Positions 1 through 8,948 of a DNA stretch of 64,000 nucleotides are shown here, one piece after another. Source of the stretch: UBA1479 sp040218445 (GTDB lineage Bacteria > Pseudomonadota > Alphaproteobacteria > Rhodospirillales > Casp-alpha2); the NCBI GenBank assembly GCA_040218445.1, contig JAVJRK010000017.1:274286-338285 (forward strand), given 5' to 3'. Each line of letters opens with the position of its first letter. Position 1 is the first letter of the stretch. The notes below the pieces were generated by a model. It was not told the DNA's origin. It worked only from the letters and a program-made list of their open reading frames with translations, and did no database searches. Made by a program: the position numbers and the translations under genes.

Positions 1-2453
1 GTGGCCCGTTCGGCCAATTCACCCATTTGGGATTCGGAACGCGACCGCCGCGTCACCCACATCTGGGATTCGGAGGCAACGGCAACCAGGCGCTGCTTGC
101 GGCCCTCGGATGCTTGGAACAATTGGTCGTGGCGCGAGCGGCATTCCATTTGGTGAGTGCGCTTTTCCGCCAGCAGTGTACGTTTTTCGGCCAGCGCCGT
201 GCGGGCGGCTTCCAGATCGGGCAATTCGTTGCGTTCGGCCTCGACGGCGGTTTTCTGGGTTTGTGTTTCTTCCTGATCGGCGGCGATGGATGCCTGGGTT
301 TCGGCCAGGGCGGCCAATTTGTTCTGAACGGCGGCAGCCCGGTCCTTGACCTCGGCCAGGCGGTCGCGGGCCGCGTTGAAGGCGCGGTCGGCTTCGTTCA
401 AGGCCTGGCGGGCATCCCGTTCCTGGGTACGCAGGGTCTCGGCGGCGGTTTTGGCGGCATCGGCCGTGGCACGCAGGGCTTCCACCGCCGTGCGTTCTGT
501 TTCGGCCTTGGCGCTGGCTTCGTTCAATCGGTTGCGTTGGGCCAGGCGTTGGGCGGCGGCGGTTTCCGCCCCTTCGGCAACGCGGAAGCCGTCCCAGCGC
601 CACAATCCGCCGGCACGGCTGACCAACCGCTGCCCGGGGCCAAGGTCACCCTGAAGCCGCGCGCCGTCGGCAGCATTTTCGACCACGCCGATCTGGCCGA
701 GGCGGCGGTCCAGGGCGCGCGGGCCGTTGACGACTTCGGACAGGGCGCGCACGCCGGCGGGCAGGGCCGGCGGGTTGGCCATGGGCAGCAGGGCCCGCCA
801 GCCGATGACGGCGCCGTCGCCGTCGTCGCCGGTGGCGGGGGCGGACAGGTCTTCGCCCAGGGCGGCGCCCAGGGCGTCCTCGAACCCTTTTTCCACGGAG
901 ACCTGATCCAGCATCGGCGGCAGGTCCGTTTCCGGCCCGGCGGCGAGAACTCTTTCCAGCGTGCGGATTTCCGTTTCCAGGGATGTCAGTTCCGTCGACC
1001 GTTCACGGGCCGCCTGGGCGGCCTGTTCGGATACCTGATCGGCTTCCGCGCGGGCGGCTTCGGTCGTGGTCAGGGCCTCGCGGGCAGTCTCGGCGGTGGC
1101 GCGGGCTTCCTCGACCTTGGCGTCGGCTTCCGCCAGATCGACCAGATCGGCCGAACGGGATTCCAATTCGGTCTTCTGGGCTTCCGCGTCGGCGGCGCGC
1201 TGTGCCAGCCGGTTCAGACGGTTTTCCAACTCGTTCAAGCGCTGACCCAGGGCATTGCGCCGGGCTTCGGCGGCGGCAAGGTCATTGGTTTCCCGGTCGA
1301 CGTCGCGGTCCATCTCGACCACGGCTTCGTCGGCGGCGGCGCGGTCTTCGGCAGCGGCGGTAAGGTCGTCCGCTTCCCGGGCCTGGGCGGCCTCGATTTC
1401 CTGCTTTTCGGCGGCCAGGCGTTCGACCGCCTCGGCCGCATCGGCCATCAGGCCCTGTTCGCGTTCGCGGTCCCGGCCGGTTTGTTCCAGCCGGCCACGG
1501 ATTTCTTCCATGGTCTGGGCGACGCGGGCTTCTTCTTCGTCCAGGCCGTCACGGGCAAGGGTCAGGCGCTGCAGTTCTGCCGCCGCCGTGGCTTCGCCTT
1601 GGCGCAGTTCGGGCAGGCCTTCGGCGGCATGGGCCTGCCGCGTGGTTGCGGCGGCCGTGCGCTGGGAAAGTTCCGTTACCGCATGTTCGGCTTCTTTCAG
1701 GTTGGCGCGGGCCTTGTCACGGGCGGCTTCCGCATTGGTCCACAGAATATGGAACAGGGTCGCTTCGGCCTTGCGGATATGGTCCGACAGATTGCGGTAG
1801 CGGGTCGCCTGACGGGCCTGTTTCTTCAGGTTGTTCATCTGGGCATCCAGGGTGATCAGGATGTCGTCCAGGCGTTCCAGGTTGGCTTCGGCCCCCTTCA
1901 GGCGTAATTCGGCTTCGTGGCGGCGGGAATGCAGGCCGGTAATCCCGGCGGCTTCTTCCAGCAGCAGTCTGCGTTGGGCCGGCTTGGCATTGATGACCGT
2001 GCCGATGCGGCCCTGGCTGACCAGGGCGGTCGAGCGCGCGCCCGTCGCCTGGTCGGCGAACAGCAATTGCACGTCGCGGGCGCGGACTTCCTTGCCGTTG
2101 ATGCGGTAGGTCGAGCCCTTTTCGCGCTCGATCCGCCGGGTGACTTCAAGTTCGTCCGTATCGTTGAATTGGGCCGGGGCCTTGCGTTCGGCGTTGTCCA
2201 GGGTCAACGCGACTTCGGCGATGTTGCGTGACGGCCGGTCCTGCGTGCCGGAGAAGATGACGTCTTCCATCTCCGTGCCGCGCATCTGCTTGGCCGAGGT
2301 TTCGCCCATGACCCATTTCAGGGCCTCGACCACATTGGATTTACCGCAGCCGTTGGGGCCCACGACACCGGTCAGGCCCGGCTCGATGAACAGTTCGGTC
2401 GGGTCGACGAAGGATTTGAATCCAAGTACCCGTATTTTCCTGAAATTGAGCAA
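1..2453 (-). CDS. smc: Chromosome segregation protein SMC (partial, N-terminal about 817 codons)
   Basis: This is the ATPase arm and coiled coil of SMC, which with ScpA and ScpB compacts and separates replicated chromosomes. Reading the minus strand from TTG at 2453, the Walker A loop GPNGCGKS lies at residues 32-39. Long Ala/Glu/Arg-rich heptad regions follow, and a globular hinge-like stretch (start GPETDLPPMLDQVSVEKGFEDA, split here only for length) lies around residue 510. Coiled coil resumes and runs off the window edge, so the C-terminal Walker B head is not visible. An in-frame TAG lies shortly upstream of the TTG and no ATG or GTG lies between, so TTG is the only start; GAGG lies about 5 nt before it. 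The gene follows the DsbA-like gene by 39 nt. Confidence 0.95.
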   Translation of the reverse strand, partial: MLNFRKIRVLGFKSFVDPTELFIEPGLTGVVGPNGCGKSNVVEALKWVMGETSAKQMRGTEMEDVIFSGTQDRPSRNIAEVALTLDNAERKAPAQFNDTDELEVTRRIEREKGSTYRINGKEVRARDVQLLFADQATGARSTALVSQGRIGTVINAKPAQRRLLLEEAAGITGLHSRRHEAELRLKGAEANLERLDDILITLDAQMNNLKKQARQATRYRNLSDHIRKAEATLFHILWTNAEAARDKARANLKEAEHAVTELSQRTAAATTRQAHAAEGLPELRQGEATAAAELQRLTLARDGLDEEEARVAQTMEEIRGRLEQTGRDREREQGLMADAAEAVERLAAEKQEIEAAQAREADDLTAAAEDRAAADEAVVEMDRDVDRETNDLAAAEARRNALGQRLNELENRLNRLAQRAADAEAQKTELESRSADLVDLAEADAKVEEARATAETAREALTTTEAARAEADQVSEQAAQAARERSTELTSLETEIRTLERVLAAGPETDLPPMLDQVSVEKGFEDALGAALGEDLSAPATGDDGDGAVIGWRALLPMANPPALPAGVRALSEVVNGPRALDRRLGQIGVVENAADGARLQGDLGPGQRLVSRAGGLWRWDGFRVAEGAETAAAQRLAQRNRLNEASAKAETERTAVEALRATADAAKTAAETLRTQERDARQALNEADRAFNAARDRLAEVKDRAAAVQNKLAALAETQASIAADQEETQTQKTAVEAERNELPDLEAARTALAEKRTLLAEKRTHQMECRSRHDQLFQASEGRKQRLVAVASESQMWVTRRSRSESQMGELAERA

Positions 2454-2492
2454 GCTGCCTCGCCGATCCTGACCGGATGCCTAAACCAATAC

Positions 2493-3113
2493 TTATTTCT
2501 TGAGCGCGCGTTCGATGATGTCCGAGAACACGGCAAAATCCTGTGCCCCGGACACTTTCTCGCCCGCGACGATGAAGAACGGCGTGGCGTCCACCCCGTG
2601 ATCCTTGTTGCCCGCCGCGGCCGTGCGTTGAATACCTTGCAGAAGTTCCTCGCTGCGCAGGCAGGCATCGACCTGAGAGGCCGACATCCCGCCCTTCTTG
2701 GCCGTTGCCTGAAGGGCCGCCAAGCCGTCGGGCGCCTGGCCCCATACAGCTTGATCGCGGAACATGATGCTGGTCATGGCGAAGTACCGCAGGGGACCGG
2801 CGCAGCGCGCGATCATATGTGCCGCCATGGCCCGCTGACCCAAGGGAAAATCGCGGAAGATCATCTTCACCTTGCCGGTGTCGATATACTTTTCCTTGAT
2901 CTGGGGCAGGGTCTTTTCGTGGAACTCGCGGCAGTGCGGGCAGCCCAACGAGGCGTACTCGATGATCGTCACCGGCGCGTCGGCCTTGCCGAGCACCATT
3001 TCCGATAACATGCCGTCGACGCCGTCCAAGGCTTTCGCGGAACCCGTGAAGGGTCCGGAAACCGCCAGAATCACCGTCAAAACGAACGCAAGACCTTGTG
3101 CTAAACGCAGCAA
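2493..3113 (-). CDS. DsbA-family thiol:disulfide oxidoreductase, exported
   Basis: A periplasmic thioredoxin-fold protein that probably makes or isomerises disulfides. An N-terminal hydrophobic signal segment (about residues 1-25) is followed by the active-site motif CPHC at about residues 58-61, and by a helical insertion and a T-P (cis-proline) loop near the C-terminus, as in DsbA/DsbG-like proteins. I prefer TTG at 3113: a strong GGGAGG sits 6 nt upstream, and the longer GTG start at 3131 would put that ribosome site inside the coding region. The gene lies between a DUF721 gene and smc, all on the minus strand, an order common in alphaproteobacteria. Its length of 206 residues is normal for the family. 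Confidence 0.88.
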   Translation of the reverse strand: MLRLAQGLAFVLTVILAVSGPFTGSAKALDGVDGMLSEMVLGKADAPVTIIEYASLGCPHCREFHEKTLPQIKEKYIDTGKVKMIFRDFPLGQRAMAAHMIARCAGPLRYFAMTSIMFRDQAVWGQAPDGLAALQATAKKGGMSASQVDACLRSEELLQGIQRTAAAGNKDHGVDATPFFIVAGEKVSGAQDFAVFSDIIERALKK

Positions 3114-3215
3114 ATCTACCTCCCAATACACAAGATGTTGATGAATATAGAATCGGCCCCGATCCGGAGTCGACTCCTTTCGCTAAAGCTTTGAAATGCG
3201 ACAGCATTCCGTAAA

Positions 3216-3734
3216 TTATCCACCGCCGCCCCGGCGGCGCAGAATGGCTTCGCCCAGGCCTTCCAGGGCCTTGCGCAGGTCCGGATCTGTGACGGATTTA
3301 AGTTCGTCCTCCAATGCGGCCTTCTCGGCCGGGCCCAGCAGACGCGGTTCGGCGGATTGTTCCTTGGCTTGGCGGGGTAGGGGGCGCTGGAAGATATGGA
3401 TGCCCTTGACCGCGCCGTAGCCGAAATAGGCGTTTACCTTTTCGATGATCAGGGGTTCCAGGTGCTGAACCTCGGTGGCGACGGCGGATGTGCCGACCTG
3501 CAGATGCAACAGCCCGTCGTTGCGCCGCCCGCGGGGAAAGACGATGCGGTCCGGCAGGGTGTGCCGGGCCAGAAGCTCGCCCGCAATTTCGGGCCAATGG
3601 CGGATGATATCGCCTTCGGCAAAGCCGCGCCGGCCATAGGCGGCGGCGGTCAGCTTGCCCAGGGTCTGGCCGACGGCGCGGGCACCGCCTTGGCGGCGGC
3701 GGCGAATTTTCGGTTTTTCCGGGTCTTGGGACAT
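3216..3734 (-). CDS. DUF721 domain protein (DciA-like)
   Basis: A 172-residue protein whose centre has the DUF721 pattern: a basic N-terminus (RRRRQGGARAVG), a W-P-E-I-A-G segment (RHWPEIAGELLARHT), then a short beta region containing LLHLQVGTSAVATEVQH. Members related to DciA help load the replicative helicase at the origin, but this function is only inferred by family. The C-terminal tail is charged and ends in a glycine run. ATG at 3734 is chosen because AAGGAC lies just upstream and family similarity begins soon after; the reading frame is open further upstream but that part resembles nothing. It is divergent from mutY and heads the DsbA-smc run. Confidence 0.8.
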   Translation of the reverse strand: MSQDPEKPKIRRRRQGGARAVGQTLGKLTAAAYGRRGFAEGDIIRHWPEIAGELLARHTLPDRIVFPRGRRNDGLLHLQVGTSAVATEVQHLEPLIIEKVNAYFGYGAVKGIHIFQRPLPRQAKEQSAEPRLLGPAEKAALEDELKSVTDPDLRKALEGLGEAILRRRGGGG

Positions 3735-3909
3735 AAGCGTCCTTGCGCCATCCATGGGCTTGCGGCGGCAAATGTGTCCCCCTTTCCTGGCCAGGGGGGA
3801 CGTGGCATTAACGGGGGATGCATTTAACGGGTCTGGCGGCCCATCCCGCAAGGGGTATGGGGCGCAAGCCGGGGGATAACATGAAAATTGCCGGGAACCG
3901 TGAGCTGAC

Positions 3910-4992
3910 ATGAATGTTTCCTCTGCTGGCGACGATCCCGCCCGGTCTTTGCTGAACTGGTACGACCGGCACCGCCGAATTCTCCCGTGGCGCGCCCCGC
4001 CCGGTCGGCGGGCCGCGCCCTATCATGTGTGGCTTTCGGAAATCATGCTCCAGCAGACCACGGTGGCGACGGTAAAAAGCTATTTTGACCACTTTGTGGC
4101 ACGCTGGCCGTGCATTGAGGATTTGGCGGCGGCGGATCTGGATGATGTGCTGCATGCCTGGCAAGGGCTGGGTTATTACGCGCGGGCCCGCAATCTGCAC
4201 AAATGCGCCCGCGTGGTGGCTGCGGACCACGGCGGGCGGTTTCCGGAAACGGAAGACGGCTTGTTGGCCCTGCCGGGCGTCGGGCCCTATACGGCGGCGG
4301 CCATCGCCGCCATCGCCTTTGATCAGCCGGCATCGCCGGTCGACGGCAATATCGAACGTGTGGTCGCGCGCCTGCGTCTGATCGATACACCCTTGCCGCA
4401 GGGCAAGAAACCGATCCAGGCGGCGGCAGGGGAACTGACCCCGGACCATCGCCCCGGCGATTTCGCGCAGGCCATGATGGACCTGGGGGCGACCGTCTGC
4501 ACGCCCCGCAACCCGAAATGCCCCCTGTGTCCCTGGGAAGGGTTTTGTGCCGCCCGGCAGGCGGGTGATCCCGAGACCTATCCCCGGCGTGCGCCGAAAA
4601 AATCCAAGCCGACCCGCCATGGCGTGGTTTTCTGGATCGAGGATGCCGAAGGCCGGGTATTGCTTCGCCGGCGGCCGGAAAAGGGCCTTCTGGGCGGGAT
4701 GATGGAGGTGCCGTCGACCGATTGGCGCGAGGAGCCGTGGGAGACCGCGTCCGCGTTCGTCCATGCACCGGTCAAAACAGGACCTTGGGTTGAGACGGGG
4801 GAAGTCCGCCATACCTTCACCCATTTCCATCTGCGGCTTGCGGTGGTGCGGGGTACGGCGCCGACCGAGGCGACCGGCAAAGATACGGCCGGGGATGCGG
4901 CACAGGGCATTTGGGTTCATCCCCGCGATTTCGGGGGTCAGGCGCTTCCGACCTTGATGAAAAAGGTGGTTCGTCAGGCCTTGGACGGCTGA
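3910..4992 (+). CDS. mutY: A/G-specific adenine DNA glycosylase
   Basis: MutY removes adenine mispaired with 8-oxoguanine in base excision repair. The N-terminal half has the LSEIMLQQT motif (catalytic Glu44), the helix-hairpin-helix LPGVGPYTAAAI near residue 125-140 and the following P-V-D-G-N aspartate loop. Four cysteines arranged C-X6-C-X2-C-X5-C near residues 197-213 bind a [4Fe-4S] cluster. The C-terminal third is the NUDIX-like domain that reads 8-oxoG, including the HTFTHF stretch typical of MutY. The length of 360 residues is usual. The gene is divergent from the DUF721 gene and its last 19 bp overlap the convergent GNAT gene. Confidence 0.96.
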   Translation: MNVSSAGDDPARSLLNWYDRHRRILPWRAPPGRRAAPYHVWLSEIMLQQTTVATVKSYFDHFVARWPCIEDLAAADLDDVLHAWQGLGYYARARNLHKCARVVAADHGGRFPETEDGLLALPGVGPYTAAAIAAIAFDQPASPVDGNIERVVARLRLIDTPLPQGKKPIQAAAGELTPDHRPGDFAQAMMDLGATVCTPRNPKCPLCPWEGFCAARQAGDPETYPRRAPKKSKPTRHGVVFWIEDAEGRVLLRRRPEKGLLGGMMEVPSTDWREEPWETASAFVHAPVKTGPWVETGEVRHTFTHFHLRLAVVRGTAPTEATGKDTAGDAAQGIWVHPRDFGGQALPTLMKKVVRQALDG

Positions 4993-5447
4993 TCCAATTC
5001 CCGGGTCATGAAAAAACTGTGTGGGTCCGGGCCGTAATCGGCGAAGGGCCCCGTGGGCGTGAAACCCGCACCCGCGTATAACCGTTGTGCGGCTTCGAAG
5101 GCGGCAGAATGCCCGGTTTCAAGGCTGAGGCGCCGATAGCCGCGCCGTCGGGCCTCATCGATCACGAAATCGAGCACCCGTCGGGCGATGCCGGTGCCGC
5201 GCCATTCCGCTGCCGTATGCATGGATTTGATTTCGCCGTGATGGGGATCGATCTCGCGCAGAGCAGCGCAGCCGATGATCGTGCCTTCGTCCCAGACCGA
5301 CCAGAACGTGACGTCCGCTGCCTGAAGGCCCGAATGATCCAGCGCATAGATGCTGTCCGCCGGTGTGACGGCGGCCATATGGGCCAAGTGGGCCCGCACC
5401 AGGGCGATGGTTTGTTCGCCGCTTAGATCGTCTTCGCGGAATTCCAT
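4974..5447 (-). CDS. GNAT family N-acetyltransferase
   Basis: A 157-residue single-domain acetyltransferase. The acetyl-CoA binding signature is visible as EIKSMHTAAEWRGTGIARRVL (R-G-T-G-I-A-R within it), followed by the typical beta5/alpha4 region with LSLETG and a C-terminal RLYAGAGFTPTGPF motif. These GNAT proteins transfer an acetyl group to a small molecule or a protein amine; the sequence does not reveal the substrate. It is convergent with mutY, sharing 19 bp at the 3' ends, and lies just downstream of apt on the same strand. Confidence 0.88.
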   Translation of the reverse strand: MEFREDDLSGEQTIALVRAHLAHMAAVTPADSIYALDHSGLQAADVTFWSVWDEGTIIGCAALREIDPHHGEIKSMHTAAEWRGTGIARRVLDFVIDEARRRGYRRLSLETGHSAAFEAAQRLYAGAGFTPTGPFADYGPDPHSFFMTRELDQPSKA

Positions 5448-5485
5448 CGTCTCGCCGTCATCTTAATATCAAGCGGATGCCCGAC

Positions 5486-6001
5486 CTAGTCGTCGTAGGC
5501 CATCAGCGAACTGAACGGCACGTCCAGCTTGTCCCGGCCCTTGAGGAAGGTCAGTTCGATCAAGCAGGTCGCGCCGACAACTTCGGCGCCGGCACTGCGC
5601 AGCAGATCGATGGAGGCCGCCATGGTTCCGCCGGTCGCCATAAGGTCATCCATGACGACGACGCGTTGGCCCGGTTTCACTGCGTCCTTTTGGATTTCGA
5701 GGGTGTCCGTACCGTATTCCAGGGCGTATTCGTGGGAAATGGTTTCGCCGGGAAGCTTGCCTTGCTTGCGGACCATGATGAACCCGCATCCGAGCTTGGA
5801 TGCCAGGGGGGCGGCGGTCAAAAAACCGCGCGATTCGATGCCGGCAAGAAGATCAGGCTGGTAGCCCGAAACAATTTTGGCGAGACGCCCGAGCGCCACT
5901 TGCCAAGCGTCGGGATGCGCCAGCAAGGTTGAAATATCGTAAAACAGGATGCCTGGAATGGGAAAATCGGGAATGCCCCGGATGTGTTCCTTCAGGTCCA
6001 T
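5486..6001 (-). CDS. apt: Adenine phosphoribosyltransferase
   Basis: Apt joins adenine to PRPP to make AMP in purine salvage in the cytoplasm. The start MDLKEHIRGIPDFPIPGILFYDI is characteristic of bacterial Apt (R-x-I-P-D-F-P-x-x-G-I-x-F), GIESRGF forms the base-side loop, and VVVMDDLMATGGT near residues 113-125 is the PRPP-binding motif. At 171 residues the length is standard. GGGGGA lies just upstream of ATG 6001. The GNAT gene follows downstream on the same strand after 38 bp. Confidence 0.95.
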   Translation of the reverse strand: MDLKEHIRGIPDFPIPGILFYDISTLLAHPDAWQVALGRLAKIVSGYQPDLLAGIESRGFLTAAPLASKLGCGFIMVRKQGKLPGETISHEYALEYGTDTLEIQKDAVKPGQRVVVMDDLMATGGTMAASIDLLRSAGAEVVGATCLIELTFLKGRDKLDVPFSSLMAYDD

Positions 6002-6119
6002 ATGTTCCCCCTATGAATGATAATGATGCCGAGCAAATTGCGGCGGCATCCTATTGGATTGACGTACAGCCTTGCAATCGCGTCCTATGGGTAAATCGAC
6101 TGTAAGGCTGGACGGTCAC

Positions 6120-7457
6120 ATGACGAACGTCTTTTACCGCGATCTCAAAACCGAACTGCCCACCGCCGTGAAGGGCGAGGGTATTTATCTGATCGACGAT
6201 ACGGGCAAGCGTTATCTGGACGCTTCGGGCGGGGCCGCCGTTTCCTGCCTGGGCCACAGTGACGCGGACGTTATCCAAGCCATCAAGGATCAGGTCGATC
6301 AGGTCGCGTTCGCCCATACGGGATTTTTCACGACACGGCCGGCGGAAGACCTGGCCGAATTCCTGGTCGATGCGGCCCCCGACGGGATCGGCATGGTTTA
6401 TTTTCTGTCCGGCGGATCGGAAGCGGTCGAATGCGCGTTGAAAATGGCGCGTCAGTACTTTTTGGAAACAGGTGCCCCGGAACGGACCCGCTTCATCGCC
6501 CGGCGGCAGAGCTATCACGGCAATACCCTGGGGGCCCTTTCGGTCGGCGGCAACGTCTGGCGGCGCGAGCCTTACAAGGACATGCTGATGCCGGCCTCGC
6601 ACATCGCGCCTTGCTATCCCTACCGCGAGCGGGACGCTGGCGAGAGCGACGCGGAATACGGCCTGCGTATCGCCAATGAACTGGAAGCGGAAATCGAACG
6701 CCTGGGCCCGCGCAACGTTGCCGCCTTTATCGCCGAAACGGTGGGCGGGGCGACGGCGGGCGTGCTGGCCCCCGTGCCGGGTTATTTCAAACGCATCCGC
6801 GAGATCTGCGACAGATATGGCGTGCTGATGATCTTGGATGAAGTGATGTGCGGCATGGGCCGCACGGGGACTTTGTTCGCCTGCGAGCAGGATGGTGTGG
6901 CGCCGGATATCGTCTGTGTCGCCAAGGGCCTGGGCGCCGGGTATCAGCCGATCGGCGCGACCCTGGTATCCGCGAAAGTCTATGACGCCTTCAAGAACGG
7001 CAGCGGGGCGTTTCAGCACGGTCATACCTATATGGGGCATCCCACAGCCTGTGCGGCGGCACTAGCCGTGCAGCGCAAGGTGCGGGACGCCAACCTGCTG
7101 GATAACGTCAAGGCCATGGGCAATGTGTTGGTTGAACGGCTGCACGAACGTCTGGGCAATCATCCCCATGTCGGGGACATCCGGGGCCGGGGTTTGTTTC
7201 AGGGGATTGAGTTGGTCGCCGACCGGGCGACCAAGCGAACGTTGGACCCGACATTGAAGGTCCATGCCAAGGTCAAGCACAACGCCTTCCGGCGCGGGTT
7301 GATCTGCTATCCGGCGGGCGGTACCGCCGATGGTGCCAAGGGCGATCATATTCTTCTGGCCCCGCCCTTTATCATCGACAAGTCGCAAATCAATGAACTG
7401 GTTGACCTGCTGGGCGACGCAATTGATGCGACGCTACGCGAAGCCGGGGTTATGTGA
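6120..7457 (+). CDS. Class III PLP-dependent aminotransferase
   Basis: A 445-residue fold-type I aminotransferase of the ornithine/omega-amino acid aminotransferase class. Visible landmarks are the glycine-rich PLP phosphate loop (FLSGGSEAVECALKMAR), the Y-H-G-N-T motif, the LILDEV-like aspartate segment (MILDEVMCGMGRTG) and the lysine that forms the Schiff base in VAKGLGAGYQPIGA. The amino donor and acceptor cannot be read from the sequence. I use ATG 6120 because related proteins start at the equivalent MTNVFYRDLK; ATG 6087 is also in frame. The gene is followed by a TAXI-TRAP binding-protein gene after 46 bp, so the two may be co-transcribed. Confidence 0.9.
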   Translation: MTNVFYRDLKTELPTAVKGEGIYLIDDTGKRYLDASGGAAVSCLGHSDADVIQAIKDQVDQVAFAHTGFFTTRPAEDLAEFLVDAAPDGIGMVYFLSGGSEAVECALKMARQYFLETGAPERTRFIARRQSYHGNTLGALSVGGNVWRREPYKDMLMPASHIAPCYPYRERDAGESDAEYGLRIANELEAEIERLGPRNVAAFIAETVGGATAGVLAPVPGYFKRIREICDRYGVLMILDEVMCGMGRTGTLFACEQDGVAPDIVCVAKGLGAGYQPIGATLVSAKVYDAFKNGSGAFQHGHTYMGHPTACAAALAVQRKVRDANLLDNVKAMGNVLVERLHERLGNHPHVGDIRGRGLFQGIELVADRATKRTLDPTLKVHAKVKHNAFRRGLICYPAGGTADGAKGDHILLAPPFIIDKSQINELVDLLGDAIDATLREAGVM

Positions 7458-7503
7458 TCCTGGAACGGTGCCGGGTGCGGATGGAATGAACGGGGGCAGG
7501 AAT

Positions 7504-8469
7504 ATGAGCGTAAGGCGGGCAGTTGTCGCAGTGGCGGTAGCGTTGTCAGTGGCGGGGTATGCCGGCGGGCTTGCCGCGAACGAGACGATCACGATCGGAA
7601 CCGGCAGTTCGAAAGGGGTGTACAGCACCCTGGGACGCGCCATATGCGCCGTTATAAAGGCCAGGCGCGCGGGGTATGACTGCAAGGTGGCAACCACGAA
7701 GGGGTCCATCGATAACATTATCGGGTTGAAAAAGGGCACCTTCGATATCGGTATCGTTCAATCGGACGTTCAGTACCATGCCGTTAACGGAACCGGCGTG
7801 TTCGCGAATGTCGGCGCGCTCTCTGAAATGCGGTCCATGTTTTCCGCTCATACGGAGGCGTTAAGCCTTCTGGCAAGGGGCGATGCGAATATCGCCGATT
7901 GGGAACACCTGGCGGGATCGCGCCTGAATATCGGAAAATTGAAATCCGGCACGAATTCAACTTTGCGGCTGATGATCGAAGCGCAGGGGTGGGCGACAAA
8001 AGACTTCCGTGCGGTCACGACAATGGACCTTGCACAACAACAGTCGGCATTTTGTGATGGTGGGATCGATGTGGCGTCATTCCTTGCCGGGCACCCAAAT
8101 TCAGCGGTGACCCACCTAATAACGAAATGTGGGGCATCGTTAATTACAGTCAAAGGCGCCGTGGTCGACCGGTTGATCGCCAGCAATCCGTATTATGTCG
8201 AAGCGATGATCCCCAGAGCGATCTACTTCCGCATGCCGACGGACACACCGACGATCGGCTTGTTGGCCACGGTCATGACGACCGCGAAAAGTGATTCAAG
8301 GATGATTTATCAGGTGACCCGGTCGGTATTCGAGAACCTGGGTTACATTCGTTCCCGTACGCCGTCTTTCGGCAGCTTGTATGCCTTAGAAATGGCGCGC
8401 AAGGGCATGACCGCACCGCGCCACCCAGGGGCCCTGGAATACCTGCGCGAAGTCGGCCGTGTTCGCTGA
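7504..8469 (+). CDS. TAXI-family TRAP transporter solute-binding protein, paralogue 1
   Basis: A 321-residue exported binding protein of the TAXI type. After a signal peptide (about 27 residues ending AGGLAAN), the family start ETITIGTGSSKGVYSTLGRAIC is seen, followed by KKGTFDIGIVQSDVQY. It is clearly related to the protein encoded at 8949-9920, but it is more diverged and has no permease gene of its own next to it. It may feed the shared permease with another ligand, sense a ligand, or be under relaxed selection. GGGGGCAGGAA precedes ATG 7504. Ligands of TAXI proteins are mostly unknown, though some take glutamate or other carboxylates. Confidence 0.87.
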   Translation: MSVRRAVVAVAVALSVAGYAGGLAANETITIGTGSSKGVYSTLGRAICAVIKARRAGYDCKVATTKGSIDNIIGLKKGTFDIGIVQSDVQYHAVNGTGVFANVGALSEMRSMFSAHTEALSLLARGDANIADWEHLAGSRLNIGKLKSGTNSTLRLMIEAQGWATKDFRAVTTMDLAQQQSAFCDGGIDVASFLAGHPNSAVTHLITKCGASLITVKGAVVDRLIASNPYYVEAMIPRAIYFRMPTDTPTIGLLATVMTTAKSDSRMIYQVTRSVFENLGYIRSRTPSFGSLYALEMARKGMTAPRHPGALEYLREVGRVR

Positions 8470-8948
8470 TACGTTTTGCGCTTCCGGCGGACATCGAAGA
8501 ACATAAAAAGACAAATCTAATCTTCGGCGTTGGCCTTTTCGGTTGATGTGCTAAACTTTCCCATAACGACAATGTTCAGGGAATATCGTGGCATTATCAG
8601 GGGGGAGTCTTAAAAAGGACGCCTGCGGTGGGGTTTTGCCCACCGGCGCCACTCCTCCGGCAAAGTCTCTGGTATACCAAGTGGTTCGCCGCGATTTCCC
8701 GACTTGCCTTCTCTTTGAGTTTCAATCGAATTCGGGCCCGCAGGGCTGTCTCGGAGGCATTTGCTCCGGGGCCGTGCGTGTCTGATATGCCGGGGACTGA
8801 CCCGGCGTTTCACCCGGACGTCCGCAACCGGCCCGCATCGGGGCTGTGCGCGCGCATCCTGGGACTCCCCCTGCCGGGTGGCTCGGCGCATGCCTTGTCC
8901 CGGCGTTTAATCATCATCCAACCAAAGAAATCCCAAGGAGGAATGGAG
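8470..8948. other. Intergenic region upstream of the TAXI-TRAP operon
   Basis: This 479-bp gap holds no convincing gene; short open frames in it lack ribosome sites and family resemblance. It contains the palindrome at 8670-8679 and the AAGGAGG ribosome site at the far right end that serves ATG 8949. It probably carries the promoter for the binding-protein, permease and UspA genes, but I cannot place a -10/-35 pair with confidence. Confidence 0.5.
8670..8679. promoter_or_regulatory. Candidate operator, perfect palindrome TGGTATACCA
   Basis: TGGTATACCA is a perfect 10-bp palindrome 270 bp before the TAXI binding-protein gene. Palindromes of this type (T-G-G-T-A-T-A-C-C-A) are typical of FCD-domain GntR regulators, which often control TRAP and catabolic operons. 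No GntR gene is present in the window, so the regulator would act from elsewhere. Confidence 0.4.

Noticed and set aside
27..1907. Long open frame of 626 codons on the plus strand
   Set aside because: It is antisense to smc, glycine-rich in a low-complexity way, and the minus-strand frame shows clear SMC motifs.
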